A DNA stretch of 52,945 nt from an uncultured Bacteroidia bacterium (GCA_902774155.1 CACYHF010000019.1:1-52945); one strand, 5' to 3'. Positions 7,803-17,553 are shown, counted from the first letter of the stretch. Made by a program: numbers and translations. The notes: generated by a model from the sequence alone, not told the origin.

Positions 7803-8882
7803 ATGGCCGAGGCGAAAAGCATAGAAACGCTGTCGATCAGTTTTACGGCAGGCGTCATCGCGGGAACAATGCTTTCTTCCCCCAGTCCTTCCCTGCCCTT
7901 TTTCCTGCTTCTGCTGCTCTCCCTCCCCTGTTTTTTCCAGCGCCGCATCGTCCAGTTGCCATCGATCCCCACGCTTATCCTCATGGTCGGCACTTTCCTG
8001 CTGCTGGGCTGCTTCTGCGCCTGGAACAGCGCCCTGCCGGGCGTGGAAAGCACGGGGCCCATCAGAAGCCTGGCCAATCACGCCGCCCTCCGCCTGCGGG
8101 CGCTCATTGGCTCGCTCCCCTTCCGTTCACCCCACACCGCTCCCCTGTTGCAGGCGCTGCTCACCGGCGACCGTAGCGGCCTTTCCCCGGAGATTCAGGG
8201 CGTTTTCCGCGCCAGCGGCGCCTCGCACCTGCTGGCCCTCTCCGGCCTGCATATGGGCATCATCTATCTGGTTTTCGACCGGGCCACCCGCCTGATGGGA
8301 CGCTCTCCGGCCGTGCGGAAGCTGCGCTATGTCCTGCTCTTATCGGCCGCCGGATTCTTTACGCTGATGGCCGGCGCGGGGCCTTCGCTGGTGCGGGCGT
8401 TCCTGTTCATCGCCGTGAGCGAAACCCTGCGGCTGCTGAACCGGCACCGCCACCCCCTGCGCGTCCTGTGCCTGGCCCTGCTGGTCCAGCTGGCACTGGA
8501 TCCCTCCGTCATCGGCAGCCTGGGTTTCCAACTTTCCTACCTGGCTATGGCCGGCCTCGTCCTCCTGTATCCCATCCTGGACAGCTGGTATCCGGCGGCC
8601 AGTAAATGGGATCCGATGCGAAAAATCTGGACGATGGCAGCGCTGGGCATCTCCTGCCAAGCCTTCACCGCGCCGCTGGCCTGGCTGCGCTTCCACACTT
8701 TTCCCCGCTTTTTTCTGCTGACAAACCTGCTGGCCATGCCCGTCACCACCGTTCTCCTGGCCATTGCCGTGGGAACCGTGGCCCTGTCGGCCCTGGGCTG
8801 CTGTCCGACCGTCCTTTACACGGCAACAGACGGCTTGTGCCGCCTGCTGCTATGGATCCTGGAGATTATTTCCTCAATGTAA
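7803..8882 (+). CDS. ComEC/Rec2-type membrane protein, competence domain only
   Basis: A 359-residue polytopic inner-membrane protein. The central signature GVFRASGASHLLALSGLHMG is that of the ComEC/Rec2 competence domain that forms the DNA uptake channel. About nine or ten hydrophobic segments are visible. Full ComEC proteins are usually 600-800 residues, with an N-terminal OB-like domain and a C-terminal metallo-beta-lactamase domain. Both are absent here; only about 70 residues precede the competence core. The ATG at 7803 was preferred over a TTG at 7785. The last 17 bases overlap the 3' end of the convergent apbE gene. Whether this short form transports DNA is unknown. Confidence 0.8.
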   Translation: MAEAKSIETLSISFTAGVIAGTMLSSPSPSLPFFLLLLLSLPCFFQRRIVQLPSIPTLILMVGTFLLLGCFCAWNSALPGVESTGPIRSLANHAALRLRALIGSLPFRSPHTAPLLQALLTGDRSGLSPEIQGVFRASGASHLLALSGLHMGIIYLVFDRATRLMGRSPAVRKLRYVLLLSAAGFFTLMAGAGPSLVRAFLFIAVSETLRLLNRHRHPLRVLCLALLVQLALDPSVIGSLGFQLSYLAMAGLVLLYPILDSWYPAASKWDPMRKIWTMAALGISCQAFTAPLAWLRFHTFPRFFLLTNLLAMPVTTVLLAIAVGTVALSALGCCPTVLYTATDGLCRLLLWILEIISSM

Positions 8883-9885
8883 AACCGGGACTGGCCCACT
8901 CCTTCATTTCCCCGTCGGCATCGTAAATCAGATAGCCTTCCAGTTCCGGGCTGTCCAAGAGCATCTTCCGGGCCGATTCCACTCCCAGCACCATACACCA
9001 GGTGGCCACGGCATCGGCCTCCGCCGCGCTGCGGGAAGAAACCACGGTGGCACTGAGCAAGTTGTGCTGCACCGGATAGCCGGTTTTCGGGTTGATGGTA
9101 TGCGCGTATTTGCGGCCGTCGCGGATGTAGAATTTGCGGTAATTGCCGGAGGTGACCACTCCGCAGGGCTTCCCTTCCGAGGTCCAGACGCCGTCCAGCT
9201 CGTTCGAAGGGCCGTCCGCCTGGTCCACGGGACGGTCTACGCCCACCGACCAGGTTTTGCCGGCCGGATTCAGGCCGTCGCACCAGATTTCCCCGATATC
9301 CACCAGCATATCCTTTACGCCCACACTGTACAGATAACGGGCAATCATGTCACAGCTGTAGCCCTGGGCGATGGCGTTGTAATTGAGCTGGGGAAAGCCC
9401 AGATCGGCGGGGTCTGTGTAACCGTCCTTTACCGGCAGTTCCGCCGGCAAGCGGTCCATCCCACAGCGTGCCAGTATATCGGCCACTTCTTCCTCAGTGG
9501 GCATCTGGCTGTTCTTGAAGCCGAAACCCCAGGCATTGAAGAGTGGACCGGCGGCACAGTCCACCAGGCCCTCCGAGCGCTCCCAATACCGGTATGCCTC
9601 CCGGTACATTTCCAGGAACAGCGGCGTGGCGGGTACTTTCTCCCCGGCGTTGTAGCGGGAAAGGAGCGAATGCTTATTATAACCCGACAACGTGGTGTCT
9701 ATCTGCAGCAGCAAGGCATCCACACTGTCGCGGATGGATTCCACGCCCACCTGAACGCCCTTCAGATTCAGTTTTACCGTATAGGTGCCGCCTTGGGCAA
9801 AACCACTGATCTGGACGTACTGCCCCTGCGGCCGGGCGCAGGAAAACAGTAGCAAAAACAGGCAAAACGGGAGCAGTTTTCTCAT
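8866..9885 (-). CDS. apbE: FAD:protein FMN transferase, lipoprotein
   Basis: A 339-residue ApbE-family flavin transferase, which uses FAD to attach FMN covalently to a Ser/Thr of target proteins such as NqrB/NqrC or RnfG. It has a lipoprotein signal (FLLLFSC) and works in the periplasm. Visible landmarks are DTTLSGYNKHSLLSRYNAG near the N-terminus, NYNAIAQGYSCDMIARYL, VDIGEIWCDG (a variant of the usual GGNI/GGEI motif), YAHTINPKTGYPVQ, and the metal/flavin-site run ATVVSSRSAAEADAVATWC. No NQR or RNF genes lie within the window. Convergent with comEC (17-nt overlap). Confidence 0.92.
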   Translation of the reverse strand: MRKLLPFCLFLLLFSCARPQGQYVQISGFAQGGTYTVKLNLKGVQVGVESIRDSVDALLLQIDTTLSGYNKHSLLSRYNAGEKVPATPLFLEMYREAYRYWERSEGLVDCAAGPLFNAWGFGFKNSQMPTEEEVADILARCGMDRLPAELPVKDGYTDPADLGFPQLNYNAIAQGYSCDMIARYLYSVGVKDMLVDIGEIWCDGLNPAGKTWSVGVDRPVDQADGPSNELDGVWTSEGKPCGVVTSGNYRKFYIRDGRKYAHTINPKTGYPVQHNLLSATVVSSRSAAEADAVATWCMVLGVESARKMLLDSPELEGYLIYDADGEMKEWASPGFTLRK

Positions 9886-9897
9886 CGTGGCAAGAAT

Positions 9898-9931
9898 TTT
9901 GCGTAAAATTAAGAAAAAATAGCGATATTTG
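9898..9931 (+). promoter_or_regulatory. Possible promoter of the FISUMP lipoprotein gene
   Basis: TTTG (9898-9901), a 22-nt spacer and GATATTTG (9924-9931, one mismatch to TAnnTTTG) lie 21 nt upstream of the ATG. The spacer is slightly long, so this is a moderate match. Confidence 0.35.
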
Positions 9932-9952
9932 TAGGTTCAGAAGAGCAATTGA

Positions 9953-10912
9953 ATGAAAAACACCTTCCGTTATATACTGATCATCGTCACTTTCCTGCTG
10001 GCCTTGGCCTGCAAGAAGAAGGACGAAGACACCTCCCTCCCCAGCATCGCCGGTCTCAGTCTCAACGACCCCATCCCTTTTGTACGTGTGGGCGCGTCCC
10101 AGACTTTCAAGGTAGACTTAACCAGTTTATATACCTCGGACTATACAGACCCGGGGACCATGGGTATGTACTGGCAGGTGAACGGAGGCGACCGCGACAC
10201 CACCACCCGGGACATTTCCAAGTCTAACCCCAGCTATGTAGTTACCACCGAAAAAACCGGCAACTATTCTGTCATCGCCAGCGTTTACGCCATCAACGGG
10301 AAGTATTACGCCGGTGCCGTGAGCCTCGCATTCCAGGCCATCGATCCCGCCACCGCTCTGAGTGAAAGCCGGGAAGGCACCAAAACCGAAATCGACGGAA
10401 AGCCTTATCTGGTTACGGAAATAGGTGGCAAAACTTGGATGGGCATGAACCTGTACGGTACGGAATCCGGTCAGGATTACCGCGACTGCGAAGTGGTCTC
10501 CGCCCTCTTCGGCCGCTATTTTACTTGGAATGAAGCCCAGACCGCCTGCCCCGACGGATGGCACCTGCCCAGCGGCAAAGAGTTCGACGAATCCCTGGGT
10601 AACCAGGCCGGAGACCTCATGGTGGATATCAAGTTCCTGAGCGTGGACATGTGGACCTACTGGCCGCAGGTGCCCATTACCAACAAACTGAAATTCAATG
10701 CCATGCCCACCGGCTACATTGATTCGACCACCGCTCAGGAAGTCTTCGGTTACAAAGAATTCGCCTGCTGGTGGACATCAGATACCAATGCGGAAGACAA
10801 TGAATTAGGTGAATTCCGTTACATCCAACAGGAAGAGCCGCTGGTGATGAAGGGAAAAGGAAGCAAAGAATCCTTACGCATGAACGTGCGTTGCATCAAG
10901 AACGCGGACTAA
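9953..10912 (+). CDS. Lipoprotein with Fibrobacter major-paralogue (FISUMP) domain
   Basis: A 319-residue lipoprotein (lipobox LLALAC, then KKKDED, a run typical of surface lipoproteins). An N-terminal Ig-like or PKD-like beta region (about 25-130) precedes a FISUMP-type domain recognised by EIGGKTWMGMNLY, GRYFTWNEAQTACPDGWHLPS and a C-terminal NVRCIKN. FISUMP proteins are abundant surface proteins of unknown function in Fibrobacter and Bacteroidetes. No enzymatic motif is visible. It stands alone, and its TAA stop shares CTAA with the TAG stop of the convergent lolA gene. Confidence 0.8.
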   Translation: MKNTFRYILIIVTFLLALACKKKDEDTSLPSIAGLSLNDPIPFVRVGASQTFKVDLTSLYTSDYTDPGTMGMYWQVNGGDRDTTTRDISKSNPSYVVTTEKTGNYSVIASVYAINGKYYAGAVSLAFQAIDPATALSESREGTKTEIDGKPYLVTEIGGKTWMGMNLYGTESGQDYRDCEVVSALFGRYFTWNEAQTACPDGWHLPSGKEFDESLGNQAGDLMVDIKFLSVDMWTYWPQVPITNKLKFNAMPTGYIDSTTAQEVFGYKEFACWWTSDTNAEDNELGEFRYIQQEEPLVMKGKGSKESLRMNVRCIKNAD

Positions 10913-11436
10913 CGCAAATCCGTGATCACATAGTCTGAAGGAAGCGATTTCTCGTCCAGCGAGAAGTCGCTTTTTCCTTGCGGCGGGCCGTAGACAATGC
11001 CCGTGAGCTTGAAACGGGCCTGGGTATTTTCGTCCAGGGTCAGTGTCACATCCAGGCTGTCTTCATCGGCCTGATTGACCTTTATGCTGTCCAGATGGTC
11101 CTGATAAGAAGCGATGAACAGGGCCGGATTGGTAAAAAGGTCTTCTTTGACCACCTGCTCGATCACCAGTTCCCGTGCCGCCTGGTCCAGGGACCAGCGG
11201 GTGCTCCCGTTGCTGATGACCTTCAGGCCCAAGCCTTCCATCACATAGGCATTGTCCTCCAGCGTTACCTCCCCGTCCGTGATGTCACGGAAGGGGGCTC
11301 CTTTCTGAGACAAAGAATAAGTATAATGGAAACGGACCCGCTGTCCCTGGACTTTGTCCAGCAGCGGGATGCGCCCCTGCGCAAAGGCGCAGCAGCAGAA
11401 AAAGGCCAGGGCCACTATACAGAAAACTTTTTTCAT
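10909..11436 (-). CDS. Outer-membrane lipoprotein carrier LolA-like protein
   Basis: A 175-residue periplasmic protein with a Sec signal peptide (cut near CAFAQG). The beta-strand pattern (VRFHYTYSLSQK, GEVTLEDNAYVMEGLGLKVISNG, WSLDQAARELVIEQV) is that of LolA folds that ferry lipoproteins from inner to outer membrane. The first ATG overlaps the ftsK stop by 4 nt; ftsK followed by lolA is a conserved order in Bacteroidetes. LolA is divergent in sequence, so the assignment rests on order and fold pattern as much as on motifs. Confidence 0.78.
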   Translation of the reverse strand: MKKVFCIVALAFFCCCAFAQGRIPLLDKVQGQRVRFHYTYSLSQKGAPFRDITDGEVTLEDNAYVMEGLGLKVISNGSTRWSLDQAARELVIEQVVKEDLFTNPALFIASYQDHLDSIKVNQADEDSLDVTLTLDENTQARFKLTGIVYGPPQGKSDFSLDEKSLPSDYVITDLR

Positions 11437-13841
11437 TCCGGGTTCAGGAAGTGTTGCAGGACCTCGTCAAGCTCTGCCAGGTCTTTCACCAGGACTTCCC
11501 GCGGCTTGGATCCGTTCTGGGGTCCGACGATACCGGCTGCTTCCAACTGGTCCATTACCCTTCCTGCCTTTGCATAACCCATGCCAAGCTTGCGCTGGAG
11601 GTCTGAGGTGGAGCCCCGCTGATTGAGCACGATGGTGCGGGCGGCTTCCTCGAAGCGTTCGTCCAGGCGATTCATGTCCACCAGGCCGCCACCGCTTTCC
11701 TCGCCTTCGGGTGCCGGCGGTTCCGGAAGATAATAAGGCGTATTGTAACTCTTCTGATAACCCACCTGATCCCCCACCGCCTTGGTCAGGTTCACGATTT
11801 CATCATTGCCGATAAAGGCGCACTGGACACGCTCCATCTCCACACCGGTGTACAGGAGCATGTCGCCGCGGCCGATGAGTTTGTCGGCGCCGGGCTGGTC
11901 CAGGATGGTGGAGGAGTCGATGCGCGAGGTGACGCGGAAGGCGATGCGCATGGGGAAGTTGGCCTTGATAAGGCCTGTGATCACGTCTACCGTAGGACGC
12001 TGCGTGGCCAGGATGCAGTGCAGGCCGGCGGCACGTCCCTTCTGTGCCAGACGGATGACGGAAGTGGTGATGGAACGGGCCAGGGCCTTGGATTCGGGAC
12101 CGGAGCCCACCGACATGGTAAGGTCTGCGTACTCATCGATGATCACCACGATATAAGGCAGGAAGTGATGGCCTTCGTCGGAACGCAGGTGGTGTTCCTT
12201 CCACTTGGCGTTGTACAGCTTGATGTTGTTGACATAAGCCTTGGATAGGAGCTCATAGCGGGCATCCATCTCCACGCAGAGGGAATTGAGCACCGCAGCG
12301 GCGTCCTTGGAATTCTTCACGATGGCTTTTTCGGCCTCTTCCTGTTCGCTCACCGCATTGGGCAGGACGGCCAGGTAATGGTGCAGCAGGTTGGCGTAGG
12401 AGGAGAATTCCACCATTTTGGGATCCACGAACACGAACTTGAGCTCCGACGGGTGTTTGGAATACAGGAGCGAAGCCACGATCACGTTCAGGCCCACGGA
12501 TTTACCCTGTTTGGTGGCACCGGCTACCAGCAGGTGCGGGGCGTCGGCCAGGTCGAACACCTTCACCTGTTGGGAGATGGTGTAGCCGATGGCGACCGGC
12601 AGTTCGGCCTTGCTGTCGCGGAAGGCGGTGTCGTTCAATAAGGCCTTGAGCGGCACCATGGACGCTTTGTCGTTGGCAACCTCGATGCCTACGGAATCCG
12701 ACAGCGTGGTAATGCGCACGCCCTTGGCATTGAGCGAGATGCCGATGTCTTCCTGGAGTTGTTTGATGGCCGATATCTTCACGCCCGGCGCCGGATACAC
12801 CTTATAGAGCGTAACGGTGGGGCCAACGATGGCGGTGACGTCGCGTACCTGGATCTTGTAACTGGCCAGCGTTGCGCGGATCTTGTTGTTGTTGCGGCTC
12901 AGTTCGTCCTGGGAAACCTCATGGCGGGCATGGGCATAATCTCCCAGAATGTCCAGCGAAGGGGTCTTATACTTGGGAAGGCCGTCCGGCGGATCAAGGC
13001 GGTTATCGATGGGTTTAAGCGGTTCCTTCACTTCCTGTTCCAAGGTGTCGTCCGTTACCACGGTAATGCCTTCACCGGCCTGCTTCCCTTCCTCCACTAC
13101 CACTTTTTCGCGTTTGCGGCGGTGATTTTTCACCACAATTTCTTCTGAACCCTCGTCTGATTCGGCCAGTTCCGGAATATCGTCCGTAGCCGGTTCCAGG
13201 ATATATTCCGGATCCAACGTATCCGAAGTTTCGAAGGGAGCTTCGTCGGCGGGGTCCGGGGCCACGGGTTCCGGTTTCTTGCGCATAAGCAGAGCGGCAA
13301 AGCGGTCGCTCATGCAGTACAGCCAGACACCCAACAGGGCCAGTAGCAGAACGCTAGTGATGATTTCACCGAAATGCGAAACCAGCCAGCCCACCACGGC
13401 AGCGCCGCCGCGCCCACCCAGGCCGCCGGCAAAGGAATACTCCCAACCGGTAAGAAGACCCACCAGGGACAGAATCCAGGACAGGATAAAAGTGAGTGTG
13501 AGGCAGCCGTAGAACCATTTTTTAAGCCGGATGGGGCTTTCGCGCCATAGCAGTTTCACGCACCAGGCCAGCAGGAAAATGAGGATGCAGAAGGCCGCCA
13601 GGCCGAAACTTTCCGTGACCAGGAGATGGCCGATGGAAAGGCCCGAAGAAGCGGCGGCATTCTGGATGGTGGCATCTGCGGCGGAGAGCGCACTCTGATC
13701 CTGCTTCCAGGTGAACAGGTACGACACCACCGAGATAATAAATGTAAGGGTTAGGATGAACACCAGCAGAATTCCGCCATAGCGGATGCCGGTCTGCTTG
13801 CGTTCCGACAGCCCGTTCCAGTATTTGGCAAAAGGATTCAT
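11433..13841 (-). CDS. ftsK: DNA translocase FtsK/SpoIIIE
   Basis: An 802-residue septal DNA pump. Four membrane segments lie at about residues 22-45, 80-100, 110-135 and 160-178. A short acidic/basic linker (about 185-290) follows, then the alpha/beta motor domain with Walker A GATKQGKSVG at 441-450 and the VFVDPKMVEFSSY and VVIIDEYADL (Walker B) motifs. A C-terminal winged-helix gamma domain (RGSTSDLQRKLGMGYAKAGR) reads KOPS-type polarity sequences. FtsK moves chromosome dimers to the XerCD/dif site, so the Xer-type gene at 2179 is a functional partner in the same window. Translationally coupled with DUF4290 upstream and lolA downstream (4-nt overlaps). Confidence 0.96.
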   Translation of the reverse strand: MNPFAKYWNGLSERKQTGIRYGGILLVFILTLTFIISVVSYLFTWKQDQSALSAADATIQNAAASSGLSIGHLLVTESFGLAAFCILIFLLAWCVKLLWRESPIRLKKWFYGCLTLTFILSWILSLVGLLTGWEYSFAGGLGGRGGAAVVGWLVSHFGEIITSVLLLALLGVWLYCMSDRFAALLMRKKPEPVAPDPADEAPFETSDTLDPEYILEPATDDIPELAESDEGSEEIVVKNHRRKREKVVVEEGKQAGEGITVVTDDTLEQEVKEPLKPIDNRLDPPDGLPKYKTPSLDILGDYAHARHEVSQDELSRNNNKIRATLASYKIQVRDVTAIVGPTVTLYKVYPAPGVKISAIKQLQEDIGISLNAKGVRITTLSDSVGIEVANDKASMVPLKALLNDTAFRDSKAELPVAIGYTISQQVKVFDLADAPHLLVAGATKQGKSVGLNVIVASLLYSKHPSELKFVFVDPKMVEFSSYANLLHHYLAVLPNAVSEQEEAEKAIVKNSKDAAAVLNSLCVEMDARYELLSKAYVNNIKLYNAKWKEHHLRSDEGHHFLPYIVVIIDEYADLTMSVGSGPESKALARSITTSVIRLAQKGRAAGLHCILATQRPTVDVITGLIKANFPMRIAFRVTSRIDSSTILDQPGADKLIGRGDMLLYTGVEMERVQCAFIGNDEIVNLTKAVGDQVGYQKSYNTPYYLPEPPAPEGEESGGGLVDMNRLDERFEEAARTIVLNQRGSTSDLQRKLGMGYAKAGRVMDQLEAAGIVGPQNGSKPREVLVKDLAELDEVLQHFLNPE

Positions 13842-14512
13842 TTTTTCTTGCCGTTTTTACCGCGGAAATTCCGGTTGAACTTACCGCCCTTGTTGCCGCC
13901 GGAGAAATTCAGGTTCAGGCCCGGGCGGGAGAAGGACTGGTCCGCTGCAATCTTGCTCAGTTCAATGCCTTCCGGCACTTTTACACGTCCTTCGGAGAGG
14001 CGCTCGATGTCCTGTAAAATGGTTTCATCGGCCACGGTATCCTTGTTCCAGATCAGGTATTGCTGGCGCATATAGATGGCCAGGGAGCGGATCATAGCCG
14101 TTTTCACCTCCCCTTCCGGTTCCGAGGCGATGAGGTCCAGGATGCTTTCTATGTTGCGGCCGTAATGGCGGGCCCGGATGGGCTTGGTGTTGAGCGGAAT
14201 GGGATCCGGACGACTGTTCACCACCTCCGGGGTGGGTTTGGGGAAGGGGGCGTCCACATCCAAGTCGTACCCGGCAATGATGAACAGGTGATCCCAGAGT
14301 TTCTGGGCGAAATTCTCCTGCTGGTGGACCTGGGGATTCAGGCTCTCCATCACTTTCACCACGGCATAGGCCTGTTCCGTTCGTTTGGCCTTCTCCGGAA
14401 TATCCCGGAGCTGCTCCACCATTTGCAGAACGTTGCGGCCGTACTCCGGCATTTGCAACTTTTCAACTTCCGTATTGTAATAAAGCTTGATGCTGTTCTC
14501 GCTTGCTTCCAT
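13838..14512 (-). CDS. DUF4290 family protein
   Basis: A 224-residue cytoplasmic protein with no signal peptide. The N-terminal part (YNTEVEKLQMPEYGRNVLQM, WDHLFIIAGYDLDVD, PKPTPEVVNSRPDPIPL) matches the Bacteroidetes-specific DUF4290 family, whose function is unknown. The C-terminus (about residues 198-224) is rich in Gly, Asn and Lys, ending GKNGKKK, and could bind nucleic acid. The stop overlaps the ftsK start by 4 nt, which suggests co-expression with the division translocase. Confidence 0.85.
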   Translation of the reverse strand: MEASENSIKLYYNTEVEKLQMPEYGRNVLQMVEQLRDIPEKAKRTEQAYAVVKVMESLNPQVHQQENFAQKLWDHLFIIAGYDLDVDAPFPKPTPEVVNSRPDPIPLNTKPIRARHYGRNIESILDLIASEPEGEVKTAMIRSLAIYMRQQYLIWNKDTVADETILQDIERLSEGRVKVPEGIELSKIAADQSFSRPGLNLNFSGGNKGGKFNRNFRGKNGKKK

Positions 14513-14523
14513 AGACGCACTAA

Positions 14524-17496
14524 TTAACCGTCTACAAAGATAATGAAATTATCGGCTAAATACCAAAGGTATGCGCTAACTTTTGCATATCCCATTTTCC
14601 GGTAAAGATTCGCGTACCGGAGCACCTGCCGCTTATGGGATTCTTCCTGCGCGCCGAACTTATAGTCGATAACCGTTACTTCGCCTTCCGGCGAGAGCAC
14701 CACCCGGTCGGGGCGGTATTCGTTCCCGTCGGGACCCAGCACGGGAGCCTCTTTCCAAACACGCATTTCCGGCGCGAACCAGCCTTTCTCTTCCACCGAT
14801 GCCAGACGTCCGGAGAGAAAGTCCAGGGTTTCCTGCTGCTGGGACTGGGGCAATTCGCCGGAGAGGACGGCCGCCTCCACGGCGGCGGGCAGCTTGTCGG
14901 GCGTGTCGATACGTCCCAGGATACCGTGCAGCACATTGCCCCGGATGCGGATACTGGCCTGGGGGCCGAAACTGCCGTCCGGGCCGAAATAGTCGGCCGC
15001 TTCCGGACTGAATTTCAGGCGTTTACCGCTATCGGCCGGGAAAGATTCGTAGCCTGCTTCCAAGGGTTTTTCCTCCGATTCCGGACGCCGGAGCGTGTGG
15101 AAATCGTAGGGCGTTCCCACCTTGTAGTCGGGGGTCCCGACAAAGGCGTACAAGACCTGCGAGAGGTTCTTGTACTCCCCAGCTTTCTTGGGTGGCGGCG
15201 CGGCGATTACCTTGAGTCCACAGCGTGCGCGTGTCAACGCAACATACAGGACATTGAGGTTGTCGATGGCTGCCAGTTTCCTTTCCCGGAGGTACTGCTC
15301 CGAGAAGAGGGAATCGGCGGCGTTACCGTCCAACTTGACACGATAAACGCCATCGGCCTCCACCTCCAGGGGTGTTCCTTCCACTGCCGGATGACACCAG
15401 TAGGTCGAGGGCTTGTACAGGGTCACTTTCTCCGCAAAGGGAACGATTACGAAGGGAAATTCCAGGCCCTTGGACTTGTGGATGGTCATCACCCGAACGG
15501 CGCTGCCGCTCTGCGGAGAGGCAATCTTGGGCTGGGCGTCCTCCCAGTTTCGCAGGAAAGCATGGAGTTGGTTTCCACCTGTGGAGACCCAGTCCTGCAG
15601 ATAGTCCATAAAAGCCTGGATATAAGGTATTTCCGCCTCGAACATATCAGGATCTGCCTGGCGGAGATCCCGCAGCAGACCCTCACACAAATCCACCAGC
15701 GAATGGTAGTGTTCCGGGATGTTTACGGAGAGACTCCGGGCCAGGTAGGTGGCCACGCCAGGCTTGTCCTGCGCGGCGGGAGCATCTACCAATGAAAGCT
15801 GGGAAACCAGCCGGCGGACGGTAACGGAACTCTTCACGAAAAGGGAGTCGTCCGACACCACCGGAATCCCCTGCTCCACCAGGGCGGCGGCAACGGTGGC
15901 GCCTTCCGCATTGCCCCGCACCAGGATGGCCATATCGGCCCATTCCCCGCCCCTTTCGCGGACTTCCCGGAGGGTTTGCAGAATCTCCTCCATCTGGTCT
16001 TCGGTGAAAAGCACCTCTACAGAGCCGGGAGCCGTGTCCCGGGTACGTACCTGTTGCCGGACGTCCTTGTACAAATCCGACAGACTGCCGGGCTTTGCGG
16101 GATCTTCGCCTAACAACTGGTCCAATTGCTCAGCAGCAAAGGGGAAAAATGCATTGTTGAATTCCACAATTTCCCGGCACGTCCGGTGGTTGCCATCCAG
16201 AACCCGCACCTTCACCTCCCGGAATTCCTGCTCCAGCCGGCTGCCCAGGAGGTCCCAGTCGCTGCCCCGCCAGCGGTAAATGCTCTGTTTCACATCGCCC
16301 ACCACCATGGAAGAGAAGCCGGCGCTCTCGCTGTTCAGCAGCAGCGGACGGAAATTCTCCCACTGGATATCGGCCGTATCCTGGAACTCATCCAGGAGGA
16401 AGTTTTCGTAGCGGACGCCCATTTTCTCATAAATGAAGGGGGCGTCGGTCCCGTCGATGAGCTGGCGCAGCAGGGTGTTGCTGTCGTCCAGGGAGAGGAT
16501 GTTTTTCTCTTTCTGGATCTGCGTCCAGGCGCTGCGAAGTTCCTCGGCCACGCCCAAGCCATACAGCTGGCCCTGCAGAATACGTGCGGTAGAATATAGT
16601 TGGAAAGGCGGGCCGAAGCAGGCCAAAAACGCCTGCAGAGGGGCCTCCAGCAGACCTTCCGCCTGCTGACGCAGCTTGTCTTTGCTCTTGGCGAACCACA
16701 GCGCCGGATCCGGCGCCTTGGCCAGGAAACTGTCCTTGGGTTTATCCACCGGCACCTGACCTTCCGCGTACGCGTACAAATGAGTTAGGAAGCCGCGGTT
16801 GCTTTCGGCCGGATCCACGCCGGCTTGCGTGAGGGCATCCAGACAAGCCTGGGCCGCCGCCTGCACCTGTTTCTCGAAATCGGCATCCACGGCCTGGCAG
16901 GCTTCCCGCAGCCGGTCCAGTCTTTCCCGGGGGAAAGTCTGCCCTTCCGGCAAGGCAGACAAGCTGCCGGCTACTTCGTTCAGGCGTCCTTCCAGGGAGA
17001 ACCGGCCGTTTTGGCGCAGATCCTCCTTCACACTTCGGCTGAGCCAGTCCAGCAGGGCATGGTCTTGCTCCGAAAGCTGGTCCAGCACCCGGTCCACGCT
17101 TTCGGCCACCAACGCCTCGCGGTCCAGCTGCACCTGATAATGGGCGAACTGGCCCAGCTCACGGGAAAACGCCCGCAGGGTCTGCTGGAAAAAGCGGTCG
17201 ATGGTGGAAACCGCGAAGGCGGAATAGTCGTGCAGGATGGCCGATAACTGCTGTCGGGCCCGCCGTTGCAGGGGTCGCAGTTCCTCATAGGGCGACGCCT
17301 CCGGATTCGTGGCCAACACATTCAGTTCCTGCAAGATACGGCGCTTCATCTCGTCCGTGGCCTTATTGGTGAAGGTGACGGCCAGCACGTGGCGATAGGC
17401 GTCCGGCTTGTCGCTTTGCAGGATAAGCCGGATATATTCCCTTGCTAAATTGTATGTTTTGCCGGACCCCGCCGACGCTTTGAGTATCTTCAGCAC
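14524..17496 (-). CDS. UvrD-type helicase/nuclease, AddA/RecB-like
   Basis: A 990-residue superfamily 1A helicase with a C-terminal RecB-type nuclease region. Walker A ASAGSGKT is at residues 7-14, followed by LLDEFQDTADIQW (Walker B), VVGDVKQSIYRWRG, VMTIHKSKGLEFPFVIVP and LNVLYVALTRAR. The nuclease part shows GNVLHGIL, YRPDRVVL and VTVIDYKFG, giving the D...DYK core. Such proteins pair with an AddB-like PD-(D/E)XK protein for end resection in double-strand-break repair. No AddB candidate is adjacent; the upstream neighbour is susC on the other strand. The start is GTG at 17496, forced by the Walker A position, with a -7 box only 4 nt upstream. Confidence 0.9.
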   Translation of the reverse strand: MLKILKASAGSGKTYNLAREYIRLILQSDKPDAYRHVLAVTFTNKATDEMKRRILQELNVLATNPEASPYEELRPLQRRARQQLSAILHDYSAFAVSTIDRFFQQTLRAFSRELGQFAHYQVQLDREALVAESVDRVLDQLSEQDHALLDWLSRSVKEDLRQNGRFSLEGRLNEVAGSLSALPEGQTFPRERLDRLREACQAVDADFEKQVQAAAQACLDALTQAGVDPAESNRGFLTHLYAYAEGQVPVDKPKDSFLAKAPDPALWFAKSKDKLRQQAEGLLEAPLQAFLACFGPPFQLYSTARILQGQLYGLGVAEELRSAWTQIQKEKNILSLDDSNTLLRQLIDGTDAPFIYEKMGVRYENFLLDEFQDTADIQWENFRPLLLNSESAGFSSMVVGDVKQSIYRWRGSDWDLLGSRLEQEFREVKVRVLDGNHRTCREIVEFNNAFFPFAAEQLDQLLGEDPAKPGSLSDLYKDVRQQVRTRDTAPGSVEVLFTEDQMEEILQTLREVRERGGEWADMAILVRGNAEGATVAAALVEQGIPVVSDDSLFVKSSVTVRRLVSQLSLVDAPAAQDKPGVATYLARSLSVNIPEHYHSLVDLCEGLLRDLRQADPDMFEAEIPYIQAFMDYLQDWVSTGGNQLHAFLRNWEDAQPKIASPQSGSAVRVMTIHKSKGLEFPFVIVPFAEKVTLYKPSTYWCHPAVEGTPLEVEADGVYRVKLDGNAADSLFSEQYLRERKLAAIDNLNVLYVALTRARCGLKVIAAPPPKKAGEYKNLSQVLYAFVGTPDYKVGTPYDFHTLRRPESEEKPLEAGYESFPADSGKRLKFSPEAADYFGPDGSFGPQASIRIRGNVLHGILGRIDTPDKLPAAVEAAVLSGELPQSQQQETLDFLSGRLASVEEKGWFAPEMRVWKEAPVLGPDGNEYRPDRVVLSPEGEVTVIDYKFGAQEESHKRQVLRYANLYRKMGYAKVSAYLWYLADNFIIFVDG

Positions 17497-17500
17497 AGAA

Positions 17501-17508
17501 CAAAAATA
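17501..17508 (-). promoter_or_regulatory. -7 box of the addA-like gene
   Basis: On the minus strand TATTTTTG matches TAnnTTTG and ends 4 nt before the GTG start, predicting a leaderless mRNA. A TTG lies 25 nt upstream of it, too far for a standard -33. Confidence 0.4.
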
Positions 17509-17553
17509 GATAAAAATTTTAGGAAAAGGTGTACAACGAATGGTTTTTTTTAA

